Assembly (NCBI GenBank): GCA_934630445.1
Contig: CAKTWY010000005.1
Location: 1-30,364 of the forward strand
Source of the DNA: an uncultured Eubacteriales bacterium
Lineage (GTDB): Bacteria; Bacillota; Clostridia; Oscillospirales; Butyricicoccaceae
Direction of reading: 5' to 3'
Length of the DNA stretch: 30,364 nucleotides
Below the pieces are notes generated by a model that was not told where the DNA came from, ran no database searches, and saw nothing but the letters and a program-made list of their open reading frames with translations. Of this stretch, positions 7,166 to 15,369 are shown piece after piece; positions within the stretch are counted from its first letter, which is position 1, and each line of letters opens with the position of its first letter. Both the position numbers and the translations under genes were made by a program.

Positions 7166-8907
7166 CAAAGCGCATATTTATCGAGATACTGCTCATAAAG
7201 CTTTGCAAAGTGCCCGGTCTGCTCGGACTTGATCTTTCTCAAATAACTGTGCGTGTCAAACGCCTCGTCCTGCGCCATGATGACTGCCACCGCAATGTTG
7301 GAGCAGTGATCGGATATGCGCTCGTAATTCATGAGAAGGTCATTCAGCACAAAACCGTGCATGATCGTGCAGTCGCCGCTGCGCAGCCGCGACACATGGC
7401 GGCTTTTAATCCCGGCGATCAGCATGTCGATTACCTGCTCGAGCGGTTCGACCGACGTCGCACGCGAAACATCGGCGCATGCAAATGCCCCGGCGGTGAC
7501 GGACACGATCTCCAGAACGGCTTGGGTCAGACGGTCAAGCTCCTCCTGCGCCTCGCTGGAAAAGGAAATATTTTTATCGCGTATTTCCCGCGCGACCTGG
7601 ATCAGATTGTCCGCGTGATCGCCGATGCGCTCAAAGTCACTGATCGTATGCAGCATTTTGGTGATCTCCTGCGAATCCGCCTCAGACAATTCCCGCCGGG
7701 AAAGCTTGACCAGATAGGTTCCCAGCTCGTCCTCAAAGTGATCCAGCTGTGTTTCCATGGCGGCGACGTCGGATGCGGCCGAATCATCAAAGCGCTCCAG
7801 AAGGCCTGCCGCCTTGATGACCGCATCTTTCGCAATATCCGCCATGCTGATCGTCACACGCAGCGCTTTTGCCACGGCAACGGACGGCACCGCCAGGAGA
7901 CGCTCGTCAAACAGCGCCGCCTGTTCGCGTTTTTCCGTGTCCGGGATGATCAGATATGCCATCCTTTCCAGACTCTTCATAAAGGGCAGAAGAATCAGCG
8001 TCGTAACAATGTTGAAAACAGAATGGATCACTGCGATATGCACCGGCGTTACTGCATCCTGCGCAAAGGGAAAGTGAAACATCACATCTGCCGTGCACCA
8101 TACTGCAAGGCATGCGAGCGTGCCGATCGTATTAAAGAGCACATGCACTACCGCCACGCGTTTGGCGCTGCGGCCGGTGCCGATGCAGGAGAGCACCGCC
8201 GACACACAGGTGCCGATATTTTGGCCCATGATGATCGGGATCGCCACCTGATAGCTGATCGCCCCCGTCATGCTCAGCGCCTGCAAAACGCCCACAGATG
8301 CCGAGGAAGACTGTATTACCGCGGTAAAAACAAACCCTGTCAGCACGCCGAGCAGCGGATTCTCAAACATCGTGAGCACACTGGTAAACTGCGGCATATC
8401 TGCGAGCGGAGCGACTGCGTCCGACATAAACGTCATGCCGTACATCAGCACCGCAAAGCCGACGCAGATCGCGCCGGCGTCTTTTTTCCTCTGTTTCTTC
8501 CCCATAATAAGGATCACGCCGATGAGGGCAACAACAGGTGAAAAATTTTTGGGCTGCAGGAGTTCCAGCCAGATGCTGCCGCTTCCGATCCCGGCAAGGC
8601 TCAGGATCCATGCCGTCATCGTGGTGCCGATATTCGCTCCGAACGTTACGCTCACCGCCTGCGAGAGCTCCATAATGCCGGAATTGACAAGCCCTACCAG
8701 CATCACCGTCACAGCCGATGACGACTGAATAACCGCCGTGACACCTGCGCCGAGCGCGAGACCTTTGAAGCGGTTCGCCGTCATGCGCCGCAGAATCTGC
8801 TCAAGCCGCCCGCCTGCCATGCGTTCAAGTCCGCTTGACATGACGCTCATCCCATAGAGAAAAAGCGCCAGGCCGCCAAGCAGTGTAAGCACAGAAAACA
8901 CATTCAT
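7165..8907 (-). CDS. Na+/phosphate cotransporter family protein with PhoU-like domain
   Basis: A 580-aa membrane protein of the Na/Pi cotransporter II (NptA/YjbB) family, which moves phosphate with sodium. Two inverted-repeat transport halves each carry the hallmark QSSS motif (first at about residues 61-64, second in FTAVIQSSSASVGVL). The C-terminal 200 residues or so are soluble, helical and PhoU-like, with pairs of DHxxN-type helices, and probably regulate transport. ATG at 8907 has AGAAGAGG upstream. The promoter region contains repeats resembling a Pho box, fitting phosphate control. Direction of transport (import or export) cannot be decided from sequence. Confidence 0.9.
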   Translation of the reverse strand: MNVFSVLTLLGGLALFLYGMSVMSSGLERMAGGRLEQILRRMTANRFKGLALGAGVTAVIQSSSAVTVMLVGLVNSGIMELSQAVSVTFGANIGTTMTAWILSLAGIGSGSIWLELLQPKNFSPVVALIGVILIMGKKQRKKDAGAICVGFAVLMYGMTFMSDAVAPLADMPQFTSVLTMFENPLLGVLTGFVFTAVIQSSSASVGVLQALSMTGAISYQVAIPIIMGQNIGTCVSAVLSCIGTGRSAKRVAVVHVLFNTIGTLACLAVWCTADVMFHFPFAQDAVTPVHIAVIHSVFNIVTTLILLPFMKSLERMAYLIIPDTEKREQAALFDERLLAVPSVAVAKALRVTISMADIAKDAVIKAAGLLERFDDSAASDVAAMETQLDHFEDELGTYLVKLSRRELSEADSQEITKMLHTISDFERIGDHADNLIQVAREIRDKNISFSSEAQEELDRLTQAVLEIVSVTAGAFACADVSRATSVEPLEQVIDMLIAGIKSRHVSRLRSGDCTIMHGFVLNDLLMNYERISDHCSNIAVAVIMAQDEAFDTHSYLRKIKSEQTGHFAKLYEQYLDKYAL

Positions 8908-8945
8908 TCCTTATACCTCTTCTTTACTCGATTCTTTCACTGTGT

Positions 8946-8999
8946 AGTATAAGGCATGCGCGTAAAATCTATCGGCGCATTCTGTTAAATCTGTGTAAA
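8946..8999 (-). promoter_or_regulatory. Candidate Pho box and promoter of the Na/Pi gene
   Basis: On the minus strand TTTACA (8994-8999), N5, TTAACA (8983-8988) and, two 11-bp turns further, TTTACG (8961-8966) lie on one helical face. The repeat at the intermediate position (CGCCGA) does not match. The -10 TATACT is at 8946-8951, with no good -35. This matches the TT(A/T)ACA-N5 pattern bound by PhoP-type activators, and the target gene is a phosphate transporter. Confidence 0.55.
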
Positions 9000-9013
9000 A
9001 AGGACTTTGACGC

Positions 9014-9050
9014 AAAAAAGCACCGGAACGCTCTCGCCGTTCCGGTGCTT
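9014..9050 (-). terminator. Terminator of the P-loop protein gene
   Basis: A perfect 13-bp stem (9018-9030 with 9038-9050) followed by a T run on the minus strand (9014-9019). Confidence 0.88.
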
Positions 9051-9098
9051 GATGCCGTTTATATGCAGGACTCTCTCTCAGCGGCCGCGCGCCGGCTG

Positions 9099-9509
9099 TC
9101 AGAAATACTTTTTCAGCTCTTCCGTCGCGCTTTCCACATCGGCGCTGATGGTAATGGTGAAGGAGACATTATGCTCCGCGCTGAGCTTCTCCAAACCCGC
9201 GATGAAGCTGACCGCATCGTCGGGCGAATCGTCGTTGGCAATTTTGTAAAGGCTGTCGATAAACACATGCGTGATATCATAATTGGCCGCCATCATTCCG
9301 CAAAGGAAACCGGTCAGCGCATCATAACTCGTTACAGGATACGAAGAGACATCTACAAGGCGTGCCTGATGATTTATATCAAAACGGAGTTTCTGACCCT
9401 TTTCAACGCAAACAACATGACCCGACTCGACGTTGACGGCATAGTTTACCATGTCAATGACCTGCTTGGTCTTGCCGGAACCGCGTTTACCCATAATTAC
9501 TTTAACCAT
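9099..9509 (-). CDS. Small P-loop ATP-binding protein, function unknown
   Basis: A 136-aa protein with Walker A GKRGSGKT at residues 7-14 and a plausible Walker B, THVFIDSL. It resembles a family of short conserved clostridial P-loop proteins that automatic pipelines often mislabel as PilT-like or simply ATP-binding. ATG at 9509 is chosen because GGAGG ends 8 nt upstream; the in-frame ATG at 9524 lies before that site. It has its own promoter, TTGCCT-N17-TAAAAT (9554-9582), and its own terminator, so it is monocistronic. It has no membrane segment and no additional domain. Its cellular role is unknown. Confidence 0.82.
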   Translation of the reverse strand: MVKVIMGKRGSGKTKQVIDMVNYAVNVESGHVVCVEKGQKLRFDINHQARLVDVSSYPVTSYDALTGFLCGMMAANYDITHVFIDSLYKIANDDSPDDAVSFIAGLEKLSAEHNVSFTITISADVESATEELKKYF

Positions 9510-9553
9510 GTGACATTCCTCCATCTCGCCCGAAGGCGATTTATGTTAGTTCT

Positions 9554-9582
9554 ATTTTAACATATGCAGAAACATCAGGCAA
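9554..9582 (-). promoter_or_regulatory. Promoter of the P-loop protein gene
   Basis: Minus-strand TTGCCT (9577-9582), 17-nt spacer, TAAAAT (9554-9559), about 45 nt before the ATG. Confidence 0.65.
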
Positions 9583-9602
9583 TGAATAATTTGTTAAAAA
9601 CA

Positions 9603-10937
9603 TCAAAGTCTTTTTTGTAATTCTTCTCTGCGCGCCTCATAGCCGGGTTTGCCCAGCAGAGCAAACATATTCACTTTATACGCCTCTACCCCCGGCTGAT
9701 TGAACGGATTGACGCGAAGTTCGTAACCCGAAACGCCGCATGCAAACTCAAAGAAGTAGATCAGCCAGCCGAGCGAATACTCGGAAAAGTCATCAATTTC
9801 CAGCAGGAGATTCGGCACGCCGCCATCGACATGCGCAAGGATGGTGCCCAGCTGGGCGAAGCGGTTCACCTCGCTGAGCGTTTTTCCCGCAAGGAAGTTC
9901 AGGCCATCGGCGTTATCCTCCTCCGCTTCGATGACAAGCGCGGTGTTCGGCTGCCGGACTGATACGATCGTTTCAAAGAGGATGCGCTGCCCCTCCTGGA
10001 TATACTGGCCCATGGAATGCAGATCAGCCGTCAGATCCACGGAATGCGGAAGGATCCCGCGCCCGCATTTGCCTTCGCTCTCGCCGTAGAGCTGCTTCCA
10101 CCACTCGGCCATATAGCGGAATGCGGGCTCATAACAGCCGAGGATCTCGACGTTTTTCCCTTTTGCAAGAAGCGCATTGCGCGCCGCGGCATAGCGCAGG
10201 GCCGGGTTTTCATCGCTGCTGTCGCCCATAAGGGCAAGCCGCGCGCTGCGCGCGCCGTCCAGCAATGCCATGATATCGCAGCCGGCTGCCGCAATCGGGA
10301 GAAGGCCCACCGCCGTAAGCACCGAAAAGCGGCCGCCCACATCGTCGGGAATGACGAAGCTTTCATACCCCTCGGCGTCGGCAAGCGTCTTCAGCACACC
10401 GCGCGCCTTGTCAGTTGTGGCAAAAATGCGCGCGCGCGCGCCTTCTTTCCCGTATTTTTTCTCGATCAGCTTCTTAAAAATACGGAAAGCAACGGCCGGC
10501 TCCGTCGTCGTGCCGGACTTGGAGATGACGTTGATGGAAAAGTCGCGCTCGCCGATGAGCGCGATGATCTGGTTCACGGCGTCCGAACTCAGATTATTGC
10601 CGACGAAGTAGATATCCGGCGTATCCTTTTTCATCAGATTATAGTTCGGCGAGCGCAGAAACTCGATGGCCGCGCGCGCGCCCAGATAGGAACCGCCGAT
10701 CCCGATCACGAGCAGGACCTCGGACTGCTTCTGAATCTTTTTGGCTGCGAGTGCAATCTTCGTAACAACTTCTTCGTTCATATCGACCGGAAGATCGATC
10801 CAGCCGAGAAAGTCGGCTCCCTCCCCTGTCTTCGAGAGCAGGATCTGCTGGGCTGCCCGTGCGCGCTGAAGCTCGGCGCGCAGCTCCTCTTCGCTGACAA
10901 AAGGCATGATATTTTTCAGATCAAGTGAAAGCGGCAT
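9603..10937 (-). CDS. pgi: Glucose-6-phosphate isomerase
   Basis: A 444-aa cytoplasmic glycolytic enzyme interconverting glucose-6-phosphate and fructose-6-phosphate. The length suits the short bacterial form. Visible motifs are the sugar-phosphate-binding GIGGSYLG (79-86), the family signature DDVGGRFSVLTAVG, the stretch around GESEGKCGRG with the catalytic Glu region, and the C-terminal NPFNQPGVEAYK with the conserved Lys. ATG at 10937 has AAGGAG 7 nt upstream; the frame stays open to 11012 without a better site. It stands alone between the P-loop gene and the carboxypeptidase, all on the same strand but with gaps of about 90-130 nt. Confidence 0.96.
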   Translation of the reverse strand: MPLSLDLKNIMPFVSEEELRAELQRARAAQQILLSKTGEGADFLGWIDLPVDMNEEVVTKIALAAKKIQKQSEVLLVIGIGGSYLGARAAIEFLRSPNYNLMKKDTPDIYFVGNNLSSDAVNQIIALIGERDFSINVISKSGTTTEPAVAFRIFKKLIEKKYGKEGARARIFATTDKARGVLKTLADAEGYESFVIPDDVGGRFSVLTAVGLLPIAAAGCDIMALLDGARSARLALMGDSSDENPALRYAAARNALLAKGKNVEILGCYEPAFRYMAEWWKQLYGESEGKCGRGILPHSVDLTADLHSMGQYIQEGQRILFETIVSVRQPNTALVIEAEEDNADGLNFLAGKTLSEVNRFAQLGTILAHVDGGVPNLLLEIDDFSEYSLGWLIYFFEFACGVSGYELRVNPFNQPGVEAYKVNMFALLGKPGYEARREELQKRL

Positions 10938-11064
10938 GTTGATTCTCCTTACTTTTTTACGTCTTGTTTCAGTTAAGAAGCCTGAAAGGCCATCATAATC
11001 ACCGGTAAACAATTTGCTTTATCCTATTTTACCACCCTTTTCCGCGTTTGAAAAGAGCGGAAGG

Positions 11065-12195
11065 TCAGTCGATCTGATTCATCGTCAGCCTCCCGAGCAG
11101 CTTGAGGAAGACCTGGGAAAAGCCGAGGCGTTCCACCGCCGTGTTGGCAAGCACAGGGATCTCACGCACCAGCGTATCTCCATTATAGACCGAGAGTATG
11201 CCAACCTGCTCCCCCTGCTCGACAGGGGCAATCAGCTCCTCCGCCAGCGTGAGCTCACGCCGGTACTCGCCGCTTCCGTTTTCGACGATCAGTTTGCAGT
11301 TTTCAGTAATGACAGGTTCGACCGCTGCACGCGCGCCGAGTCTTACCGGTATCTTGCCCATGGTTATATTTTCGGCAAGGTCGATCTTTTGATAATTGGC
11401 AAAGCCGCAGTTCAAGAGGGCAGATGCGTCGGCCGTGCGCTTGTCGATCGATTCCGCACCCATGATAACAGCGATGAGCTCCATACCGTTTTTTGCCGCA
11501 GTGGCGGAAATGCAGTACATCGCCCGCCTTGTAAAGCCCGTTTTCAGCCCCGTGGCGCCCGGATATTTTTTCAGCATCTTGTTGGTGCTTGCCAGGCCGA
11601 ATTCGCCGTTTCTTACCGTATCCATCCAGATGGTTGTGAATTTTTTGATGTCGGGGTGTTTTAAAAGCTCCGCCGACATGAGCACAATATCGTGTGCGCT
11701 TGTGACATGCGCCTCATCGTCCGTCAGACCTGTGCAGTCGACAAAATGGGTGTCCTCCATGCCGAGGGCCTTGGCCCTGTCGTTCATCATTTTGACAAAG
11801 GCTTCCTCGCTGCCGGCGATGTGCTCTCCGAGCGCTACGGCGCAGTCGTTGGCCGAGGCGACGGCCACGCATTTGAGCATATCCGTCACGCTCAGCTGCT
11901 CGCCCGGCTCCAGCCAGATCTGTGTGCCGCCCATGGAGCAGGCATGCTCGCTGGCCGTTACCATATCATCATACTTGATTTTGCCCGCGTCAATAGCCTC
12001 CATCGTGAGGAGCATTGTCATGATCTTCGTAACGCTGGCAGGCGAACGCTTTTCATGCGCGTTTTTTTCCAGGAGGATATTTCCGTTTTCATCCGCAAGC
12101 GCGGCGCACGGCGCTGTGACCTCCGGCATTGTAACGGCGAAGCACTGAATTCCCAACGAAATACACAGCAGGAGCGCGATCCACACCTTTTTCAT
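11065..12195 (-). CDS. Serine-type D-Ala-D-Ala carboxypeptidase (PBP5/DacF family)
   Basis: A 376-aa secreted or membrane-associated penicillin-binding protein trimming the terminal D-Ala of peptidoglycan stem peptides. The signal peptide spans residues 1 to about 20. All three active-site motifs are present: SVTK (54-57, nucleophile Ser54), SAN (114-116) and KTG (218-220). A C-terminal beta-rich domain follows, of the PBP5 C-terminal type, ending in an amphipathic stretch (FSQVFLKLLGRLTMNQID) that could anchor to the membrane. ATG at 12195 has a GAGAGG/AGGTGACAT site upstream. It is divergent from nrdD. Both vegetative and sporulation paralogues exist in relatives and I cannot separate them. 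Confidence 0.93.
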   Translation of the reverse strand: MKKVWIALLLCISLGIQCFAVTMPEVTAPCAALADENGNILLEKNAHEKRSPASVTKIMTMLLTMEAIDAGKIKYDDMVTASEHACSMGGTQIWLEPGEQLSVTDMLKCVAVASANDCAVALGEHIAGSEEAFVKMMNDRAKALGMEDTHFVDCTGLTDDEAHVTSAHDIVLMSAELLKHPDIKKFTTIWMDTVRNGEFGLASTNKMLKKYPGATGLKTGFTRRAMYCISATAAKNGMELIAVIMGAESIDKRTADASALLNCGFANYQKIDLAENITMGKIPVRLGARAAVEPVITENCKLIVENGSGEYRRELTLAEELIAPVEQGEQVGILSVYNGDTLVREIPVLANTAVERLGFSQVFLKLLGRLTMNQID

Positions 12196-12274
12196 AACAT
12201 GTCACCTCTCACTTACTTTTATGAGCTGCGCACCGCACTTATTCAAAATTTCTTTTTTTGGGCTTCTCACACCC

Positions 12275-12303
12275 TTGACAGGCTTTCCTCTCCGGCGTAT
12301 AGT
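12275..12303 (+). promoter_or_regulatory. Promoter of nrdDG
   Basis: TTGACA (12275-12280), 17-nt spacer, TATAGT (12298-12303). A near-consensus sigma-A promoter about 70 nt before the nrdD start. Confidence 0.85.
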
Positions 12304-12315
12304 AAATGTGGTGTA

Positions 12316-12362
12316 TAACTAGATATAGTGGTTATTACTGTTTGTATAACAACATCATGTGC
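12316..12362 (+). promoter_or_regulatory. NrdR-box-like pair in the nrdD leader
   Basis: The sequence at 12316-12331 matches the palindromic NrdR box ACACTATATATAGTGT at 12 of 16 positions. A weaker copy at 12347-12362 (9 of 16, keeping TAAC and GTG ends) starts exactly 31 bp later, the usual spacing of paired boxes. Both lie just downstream of the promoter, a repressing position. NrdR is the ATP/dATP-sensing repressor of ribonucleotide reductase genes; its gene is not in the window. Confidence 0.65.
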
Positions 12363-12372
12363 GGAGGGTAAA

Positions 12373-14706
12373 ATGATTACAAAGATTGTCAAGCGAGACG
12401 GGCGAAGCGCGGATTTTAATCTGGACAAGATCACACATGCCATCTATAAAGCGGCGAACGCGCTTGGCGGCCGGAACGCCGATATGGCGCGTGAGCTCGC
12501 CGAGCAGGTCGAGCGCGAAGTGGAGGCGAACTGCCCGGGTACCCCGACTGTCGAGCAGATTCAGGACACGGTTGAACGCGTGCTCATTGAAAACGGGCAC
12601 GCCCGTACGGCGAAAGAATTCATCCTCTACCGTGCGGAGCGCACCCGCATCCGTGAAATGAACACCAGGCTGATGAAAACGCTCGAAGATCTGACCTTTA
12701 AGTCTTCGCTTGACAACGATATCAAACGAGAAAATGCAAACATCGACGGCGACACCGCCATGGGAACGATGCTCAAGTACGGCTCGGAAAGCGCGAAGCA
12801 GTTTTATGAGATGTTTATCTTAAAGCCTGAACACTCGAAAGCGCACCGTGAGGGCGATATCCATATTCACGACCTCGACTTTCTGACGCTGACGACGACA
12901 TGCTGCCAGATCAACCTGGATAAGCTTTTTGAAGGCGGCTTTTCAACCGGGCACGGCTTCCTGCGCGAGCCGAATGACATCCAGAGCTATGCTGCGCTGA
13001 CGTGCATCGCCATCCAGTCGAACCAGAACGACCAGCACGGCGGGCAGAGCATTCCGGCCTTCGATCACTACATGGCCAAGGGCGTTGCGAAGACATTCCG
13101 CCGCCACTATGCGCGCAATCTGGCAAAGTGCCTTGAGCTTTTGGGCGGCGTAGAGGACGGCATGGCAGCGGCGTCAGAGATCACTGCGCGCATCGGCGAT
13201 GAATTTGGCCTTGTTCCCGTACTTGCAAACGACAACGGCTATCAGGAAAAGGAAGCGGAGCTGCTCCCCTCCTATATTTCCTCCGAAATGATCGCCCCGG
13301 TACAGGAGCACACCTATACATATGCCAAGCGGGAGACGGAACGCGCCACCTATCAGGCGATGGAAGCGCTGATCCATAACCTCAATACAATGAATTCGCG
13401 CGCCGGCGCGCAGATCCCTTTCAGCTCGATCAACTACGGCACCGACACCTCGCCTGAAGGGCGGCTTGTGATGCACAAGCTGCTCCATGCGCTCGACGCC
13501 GGTCTCGGCCATGGGGAGACGCCGATTTTCCCCATCCATATCTTCAAGGTCAAAGAAGGCGTCAACTTCAACCCCGGCGACCCGAACTACGACCTTTTTA
13601 AACTCGCATGCAAGGTATCGGCCAAACGCCTGTTCCCGAACTTTTCCTTTATCGACGCGCCCTTCAACCTCCCTTACTACCGCGAAGGCGATGTGGACAC
13701 GGAGGTTGCATACATGGGCTGCCGCACCCGCGTGGTAGCCAATGTTTACGACCCGTCGCGCGAGACGATCTCCGGGCGCGGCAATCTCAGCTTCACCTCC
13801 ATCAATCTGCCGCGTCTGGCGATCAAGGCCAATCACAACGTCGACTTTTTCTTTGAAGAGCTCGACCGCGAGCTGTCGCTCTGCTTCGACCAGCTCTATG
13901 AGCGCTTCAAGATCCAGTGCTCGAAAAAGGTGCGCAATTTCCCCTTCCTCATGGGGCAGGGCATCTGGCTCGATGCGGAAAAGCTCGGCCCTGACGACAC
14001 GATTGAAGAGGTCTTAAAGCACGGCACGCTGACGGTCGGCTTCATCGGCCTTGCCGAATGCCTGAAGGCGCTCATCGGCAAGCACCATGGCGAATCGGAA
14101 GAGGCGCAGAACCTCGGGCTTGACATCGTCGGCTTTATGCGCAAGCGCGCCGACGAACTGGCGCAGAAAACGAAGCTCAACTACTCTGTCATCGCTACGC
14201 CGGCGGAAGGCCTTTCCGGGCGTTTTGTGCGCATCGACCGCGAAAAATACGGTAAGATCGAGGGTGTGACAGACCGCGAGTACTACACCAACTCCTTCCA
14301 TATCCCTGTCTACTACCCCATCTCTGCGTTTGATAAGATCCGCCTGGAGGCGCCCTATCATGCGCTGACAAACGGCGGGCACATCACTTATGTCGAGCTC
14401 GACGGCGACCCGACAAAGAACGTCGAAGCGTTTGAAAAGGTCGTGCGTTACATGAAGGAGTGCGGCATTGGTTACGGATCGATCAACCATCCCGTCGACC
14501 GCGACCCCGTCTGCGGCTACACCGGTATCATCGACAACGAGTGCCCCCTCTGCGGCAGAAAGGAAGAGGACGGCGGGCCGCATATTGAGCGCATCCGCCG
14601 CATCACGGGCTACCTTGTCGGTACGCTCGACCGTTTCAACAATGCCAAACGCGCCGAGGTGCGCGACCGCGTAAAGCACAGCCTTTCGGTCGAAGCCGAT
14701 GCCTGA
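12373..14706 (+). CDS. nrdD: Anaerobic ribonucleoside-triphosphate reductase
   Basis: A 777-aa class III glycyl-radical enzyme making deoxyribonucleotides without oxygen. An N-terminal ATP-cone (about residues 1-90, starting ITKIVKRDGR) provides allosteric control. The barrel contains the active-site Cys segments TTCCQ and MGCRTRV. The glycyl-radical site is RITGYL near residue 746. The C-terminal zinc region shows only three cysteines (PVCGY, then ECPLCG): the first position of the usual CxxC is Asp-Pro. ATG at 12373 follows GGAGGG; an upstream in-frame ATG at 12328 falls inside the regulatory leader. It is followed with an 8-nt overlap by its activase gene. The enzyme indicates growth under anoxia. 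Confidence 0.97.
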   Translation: MITKIVKRDGRSADFNLDKITHAIYKAANALGGRNADMARELAEQVEREVEANCPGTPTVEQIQDTVERVLIENGHARTAKEFILYRAERTRIREMNTRLMKTLEDLTFKSSLDNDIKRENANIDGDTAMGTMLKYGSESAKQFYEMFILKPEHSKAHREGDIHIHDLDFLTLTTTCCQINLDKLFEGGFSTGHGFLREPNDIQSYAALTCIAIQSNQNDQHGGQSIPAFDHYMAKGVAKTFRRHYARNLAKCLELLGGVEDGMAAASEITARIGDEFGLVPVLANDNGYQEKEAELLPSYISSEMIAPVQEHTYTYAKRETERATYQAMEALIHNLNTMNSRAGAQIPFSSINYGTDTSPEGRLVMHKLLHALDAGLGHGETPIFPIHIFKVKEGVNFNPGDPNYDLFKLACKVSAKRLFPNFSFIDAPFNLPYYREGDVDTEVAYMGCRTRVVANVYDPSRETISGRGNLSFTSINLPRLAIKANHNVDFFFEELDRELSLCFDQLYERFKIQCSKKVRNFPFLMGQGIWLDAEKLGPDDTIEEVLKHGTLTVGFIGLAECLKALIGKHHGESEEAQNLGLDIVGFMRKRADELAQKTKLNYSVIATPAEGLSGRFVRIDREKYGKIEGVTDREYYTNSFHIPVYYPISAFDKIRLEAPYHALTNGGHITYVELDGDPTKNVEAFEKVVRYMKECGIGYGSINHPVDRDPVCGYTGIIDNECPLCGRKEEDGGPHIERIRRITGYLVGTLDRFNNAKRAEVRDRVKHSLSVEADA

Positions 14707-15220
14707 GGAAAATCTGCTCCGCATTTCGGGCCTTGTCAACGATTCGATCGTCGACGGGCCGGGCATGCGCTTTACCATCTTCACCCAGGGCTGCCCGCAC
14801 CACTGCCCGGGCTGCCACAATCCACAGACGCACGACTTTGAGGGCGGCACGCTTATTACCGCGGAAGAACTCCTGAAAAAGCTCCGCCGCAACCCCCTTC
14901 TCTCCGGCGTGACGCTTTCCGGCGGCGAACCGTTTTGTCAGGCGGCGTTCTTTCCGCCGTTTCTCGATGCAGTGCATAAGATGGGCCTGAATGTCTTCGC
15001 CTATTCGGGTTATACGTTTGAAGAGCTCTTTGCCCGTTCGCAATCCGATTCAGCAACACGGGAGATGCTCGCGCGCTGCGACGTCCTCGTCGACGGGCCG
15101 TTCCTCCTGGCCGAGCGCGACCTCACGCTCCGCTTTCGCGGAAGCCGCAATCAGCGCGTCCTTGATGTGGCGCGTTCGTTGTCGGAAGGGCGCGCCGTCA
15201 GCGCCGTTCTTCCTGACTGA
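14699..15220 (+). CDS. nrdG: Anaerobic ribonucleotide reductase activating protein
   Basis: A 173-aa radical-SAM enzyme that installs the glycyl radical on NrdD using S-adenosylmethionine and a [4Fe-4S] cluster. The cluster motif CPHHCPGC places ligands at Cys32, Cys36 and Cys39. SAM-binding SGGEPF follows. The start ATGCCTGA overlaps the nrdD stop by 8 nt, giving translational coupling and matched amounts. Length and motif spacing are normal for the family. A terminator closes the two-gene operon shortly after. Confidence 0.96.
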   Translation: MPEENLLRISGLVNDSIVDGPGMRFTIFTQGCPHHCPGCHNPQTHDFEGGTLITAEELLKKLRRNPLLSGVTLSGGEPFCQAAFFPPFLDAVHKMGLNVFAYSGYTFEELFARSQSDSATREMLARCDVLVDGPFLLAERDLTLRFRGSRNQRVLDVARSLSEGRAVSAVLPD

Positions 15221-15249
15221 TCAGGAAGCGAAATATCTTATGTTATGAA

Positions 15250-15290
15250 AAGGACGCTGCGTGACCGAGGTTATGCAGCGTCCTTGTTTT
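15250..15290 (+). terminator. Terminator of nrdDG
   Basis: An 11-bp perfect stem (15250-15260 with 15275-15285) followed by GTTTT. Confidence 0.82.
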
Positions 15291-15339
15291 AATGGAAAAA
15301 ACACAGGGGCGCCGCAGCGTTTTTCTGCAGCGCCCCTGT
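15291..15339 (-). terminator. Terminator of the decayed minus-strand locus
   Basis: A 15-position stem (15303-15317 with 15325-15339) with one C-A mismatch. On the minus strand it is followed by a T run (complement of 15295-15300). It lies about 30 nt after the stop of the distal frame ending at 15370, supporting that frame as the ancestral C-terminus. Confidence 0.75.
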
Positions 15340-15369
15340 TGGAATACAGTGTTTGAACCGGATAGATCC

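Noticed and set aside
7081..8541. 486-aa open frame on the plus strand
   Set aside because: Antisense to the Na/Pi cotransporter, His/Arg/Cys-rich, and begins inside the bidirectional terminator.
10017..10928. 303-aa plus-strand frame over pgi
   Set aside because: Antisense shadow; low-complexity basic composition and no start signal.
14014..14892. 292-aa minus-strand frame over nrdD/nrdG
   Set aside because: Crosses the junction of two certain genes and has no recognisable features.
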